Assembly: GCF_900167905.1 (NCBI RefSeq)
Contig: NZ_FUYZ01000013.1
Location: 1-64,000 of the forward strand
Direction: 5' to 3'
Length of the DNA stretch: 64,000 nt
From: Soonwooa buanensis
Lineage (GTDB): Bacteria; Bacteroidota; Bacteroidia; Flavobacteriales; Weeksellaceae
Part shown: in pieces, positions 61,558-64,000 of the stretch
Layout of the letters: each line of letters starts with the position of its first letter
Numbering within the stretch: the first letter of the stretch is position 1
Made by a program: the position numbers and the translations under genes
The notes under the pieces: model-generated
Database searches by the model: none
Told to the model about the DNA's origin: nothing
The model's input: the letters and a program-made list of their open reading frames with translations, nothing else

Positions 61558-63930
61558 TTACATTCTGCCTTGCTCATCTGCACTTTTAATTTTCTTCGTG
61601 GCTTTCAGCTTTTGGTTTCCGAAATTATATTTAAGTGAGATCGAAAAACTTTGCGCATCTCGATAATCTAAGAAATAATTATTTTGATTGGCATATCGTG
61701 TTCTAATTTTATCACCAGACGTTCGGAAAATATCATTAAAATACAAGCTCGCTTCCAATCGTTTTTGATAAAATTTACGATTCATTATCAAATAAGTAGT
61801 CGAGGCGCTGCCAATTCTCAAGTTTCCTTGGACTCCTCCCGTATAGAACATGTTACCAAGTTGTAAGTTCCAGTCGGTTTTTTTATCCAAAGTAAAACTT
61901 GTGGAAATATTGGAGTTTAGTGAAAAAATTTTGTTCTTGTACAAATTGCCATCCATGCCGAAAAAGTAGTTTTCGTTATGCTCCAAAGATTCGGAAACAC
62001 TTAGCGACAACCAATCTTTTAACATAAAATTTTTATAAATATCTACGCCATAAGCTTGACCTTTTTGGATGTTCGTAAAATGATAAATCAGCTGATTGGT
62101 TTCTGGATTTTGATAAGAAATTTCCATCGACGGATCGACTTCTTTTCGGTAATAAAAATCAAAATTCCATTCTTTAAAATTATAGATAAAATTAAGATTG
62201 TGAATGATTGTCGCTTTCAAATTTGGATCACCTTGAAAGTACGAAAACAGGTTGTAGTAAGACTTTGCAGGATTCAACCACGAATAACTTGGTCGGCTGA
62301 TTCGCTTTCCGTACGAGAAACCAAATTGATGTTTGTTGTCCGTCGTATATTGCGCATAGAAAGTGGGGAAAAGTTTTAAATAATCATTTTTATTAATTTC
62401 GTAAGGTTCGGAAACAATGCCTTCTAGTGAGGTGTTTTCTGCTCGTAACCCTACTTTAAAACTCCATTTTTTCAAATCTAAAGCCAAAGATGCATAGGCC
62501 GCAAAATTGTATTCTTTATAGTCAAAATCATTACTTTTTTCAGGACAATTTTGTAAATCTCCAAACTCATTATCAGCAAATGCTAAAACACTATTTGTTT
62601 TTACTAAAGAATATTTTGCGCCCGATTCCAACTGCCATTTGTCGTTCTCCCAAGAATAATCCAACTGCGTCGAAAACAATTGAATATCCTGCAAATTATT
62701 CGTTACAAAACGACTGAACTTTGGATCTTGATTAACAAAATTAAGATGCGTTTGGATATCTTCAGATTTCTTATAGTTGTTTGTAGCAAAGTAATTAACC
62801 CAAGTTAAACTAGAATTTTCGTTTAACTTTCTATCGGCTTGGAAGCTCAATGTATTGTTAATCGTTCGCCAATGATGATCATTTAATGTTCTATAAGTTG
62901 ATTCAACTTGATTGTTAGCATTAGTAATTTCCGTAGGAACATCGTAAAGTCCTTTTGTTTTTGGACTAAAATATCCTGTATAATTCAAACTAAAATTCGT
63001 CAAAGAATCCAATTCGTAATCTGCGCTAAAATTCAATGTATTCTGGTTATAGTTGCTGTCTTTACGATTCATAATGCTTTTCCACGTCGTTCCGCTTTCT
63101 TCGTAATAGACAACATCCGTACCTTCACGCAAATAATCGCCTGCACCTTTCGAGTAACTGAACATCGTAGAAAATTTATTTTTCTTGTATTGATGCGAAG
63201 TCGTTACCGAACCTTTTGCATATTTCGATTGAATAAAACGTCCGCTTAACGTGCCTTTGTAACCTTCGAGTTTGGCTTTTTTCATAACGATATTTAGAAC
63301 TGCACTTCCTGAAGCTTCGTATTTTGCTGGCGGATTGGTAATAACTTCCACAGATTTGATCTCGTCTCCAGAGGTATTTTCCAGCAAATTTTGAAGTTCA
63401 TCAGGTGACATCATTACTTTTTTGTCATTTATTGTCACTAAAATCCCAGAAGAACCTTTAATTTTAATCGTATTATCAATGACATTTACGCCAGGCGTTT
63501 TCTTTAAAATCTCCCAAGCGTTAAGTGAAGAAATATTAGAGTTTTCAACATTAAATTCCAGACGGTCAATTTTTCGCTTAACAATTGGTTTTTGCTTTGT
63601 TAAAACAACTTCTTCGATTTCGTGTTCATTCTTTTTTAAAATAAAATGAAGCGTTTCTTTGATTTCATTTTCATCAAATGATTTTGAAAAGACTTCATAT
63701 TCCAAATCAGTGACTACAAATTTGACTGTTGCGTTTTGATTAATCTCAAATAAAGCTTTTCCTTTTTCATCAGTAAAGTGACTTGTCACCAAAGAATCCG
63801 CTTTCGAATACAATTCCACTTTGGCATTAGAAACTGTTTCGTTCTTTTGATTGGTAACTAAAATTTCTATTTTCTTTTGTCCAAAAAGATATATCGGAAG
63901 TATGAATAGAATTAAAATTAAATTTTTCAT
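61558..63930 (-). CDS. TonB-dependent-receptor-like outer membrane beta-barrel protein
   Basis: The 790-residue protein has a signal peptide (about 1-18), a carboxypeptidase-regulatory-like domain (about 20-100), a plug (about 110-225, with GSSGILVTINDKKVMMSPDELQNLLE) and a large barrel (about 230-790) of the OMP_b-brl_3 type. It may import or bind a ligand but has no SusD partner next to it. Its nearest neighbours (AAA ATPase, T9SS cargo) give no hint about cargo. The region upstream, to the window end, holds only short AT-rich sequence. Confidence 0.88.
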   Translation of the reverse strand: MKNLILILFILPIYLFGQKKIEILVTNQKNETVSNAKVELYSKADSLVTSHFTDEKGKALFEINQNATVKFVVTDLEYEVFSKSFDENEIKETLHFILKKNEHEIEEVVLTKQKPIVKRKIDRLEFNVENSNISSLNAWEILKKTPGVNVIDNTIKIKGSSGILVTINDKKVMMSPDELQNLLENTSGDEIKSVEVITNPPAKYEASGSAVLNIVMKKAKLEGYKGTLSGRFIQSKYAKGSVTTSHQYKKNKFSTMFSYSKGAGDYLREGTDVVYYEESGTTWKSIMNRKDSNYNQNTLNFSADYELDSLTNFSLNYTGYFSPKTKGLYDVPTEITNANNQVESTYRTLNDHHWRTINNTLSFQADRKLNENSSLTWVNYFATNNYKKSEDIQTHLNFVNQDPKFSRFVTNNLQDIQLFSTQLDYSWENDKWQLESGAKYSLVKTNSVLAFADNEFGDLQNCPEKSNDFDYKEYNFAAYASLALDLKKWSFKVGLRAENTSLEGIVSEPYEINKNDYLKLFPTFYAQYTTDNKHQFGFSYGKRISRPSYSWLNPAKSYYNLFSYFQGDPNLKATIIHNLNFIYNFKEWNFDFYYRKEVDPSMEISYQNPETNQLIYHFTNIQKGQAYGVDIYKNFMLKDWLSLSVSESLEHNENYFFGMDGNLYKNKIFSLNSNISTSFTLDKKTDWNLQLGNMFYTGGVQGNLRIGSASTTYLIMNRKFYQKRLEASLYFNDIFRTSGDKIRTRYANQNNYFLDYRDAQSFSISLKYNFGNQKLKATKKIKSADEQGRM

Positions 63931-64000
63931 GATATTAAATTATGTTGTAAAATTCCGTTTAATCCTAAACAAAAACGGTTAATGAAAGGTTAATGGAGGG

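Noticed and set aside
1-64000. tRNA or rRNA genes, CRISPR array, prophage or insertion sequence
   Set aside because: No T-loop-like GGTTCGAATCC, no regularly spaced direct repeats with spacers, no transposase, integrase or phage structural gene was found.

Overview
The window reads as core chromosome of a low-GC member of the Bacteroidota, family Weeksellaceae (Chryseobacterium/Epilithonimonas-like). Support comes from four directions. Many genes start a few bases after a Bacteroidetes-type -7 box (TAnnTTTG, often TAnnTTTGC) and lack a Shine-Dalgarno sequence. The respiratory genes are a Bacteroidetes-type sdhCAB. There is a type IX secretion (T9SS) C-terminal sorting domain and a carboxypeptidase-regulatory-domain outer-membrane barrel. 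Lineage families DUF2480, DUF2851, DUF4254 and DUF4292 are present. I see no rRNA, tRNA, transposase, integrase, phage gene or CRISPR array. This is housekeeping DNA with some accessory enzymes, not an island.

Layout. 1-6.7 kb: a BON lipoprotein followed by a BON-SH3b protein, a glycosyltransferase/LpxH-like pair, a dicarboxylate-type symporter, and coupled mrp-nfuA-like Fe-S genes. 6.7-15.3 kb: two thioredoxin-fold proteins, aroC, an SDR next to a type I cholesterol-oxidase homologue, and sdhCAB. 15.3-25.3 kb: comEC-like gene, lpxB, DUF2480, guaD, a DUF937 protein, ribosomal protein bTHX, a VOC protein, a DUF2975/YozG-type pair, aspS, a PspC protein and DUF2851. 25.5-36.9 kb: a methyltransferase, bshA, a GH3 hexosaminidase, the tatA-DUF4254-lipoprotein-ribA run, the DUF4292-envC pair, a sugar nucleotidyltransferase and a flippase. 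36.9-48.6 kb: GH92, dihydroorotase, YhhN, AhpD-like and DoxX proteins, a Crp/Fnr regulator, a 2,4-dienoyl-CoA reductase, GH89 and an M1 peptidase. 48.6-64 kb: a regulated membrane-protein cluster, paaG-paaI, clpB, an FKBP lipoprotein, a second M1 peptidase, a T9SS cargo protein, a small AAA ATPase and an outer-membrane barrel.

Common themes are envelope building (lpxB, LpxH-like, flippase, EnvC-like, DUF4292), extracellular glycan and peptide breakdown (GH3, GH89, GH92, two M1 peptidases, T9SS cargo), Fe-S and thiol chemistry (Mrp, NfuA, BshA, thioredoxins) and acyl-CoA metabolism (PaaG, PaaI, dienoyl-CoA reductase).

The most interesting signals lie outside the genes. (1) A family of intergenic elements, four copies, keeps flanks and architecture while each clear copy has a different but perfectly complementary stem. 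(2) The same 17-bp palindrome lies upstream of two transcription units that surround a small winged-helix regulator. (3) Three TCGGAAATNTT boxes are spaced 42 and 43 bp upstream of clpB. No completely new gene system is evident; these non-coding signals are the best candidates for something undescribed.
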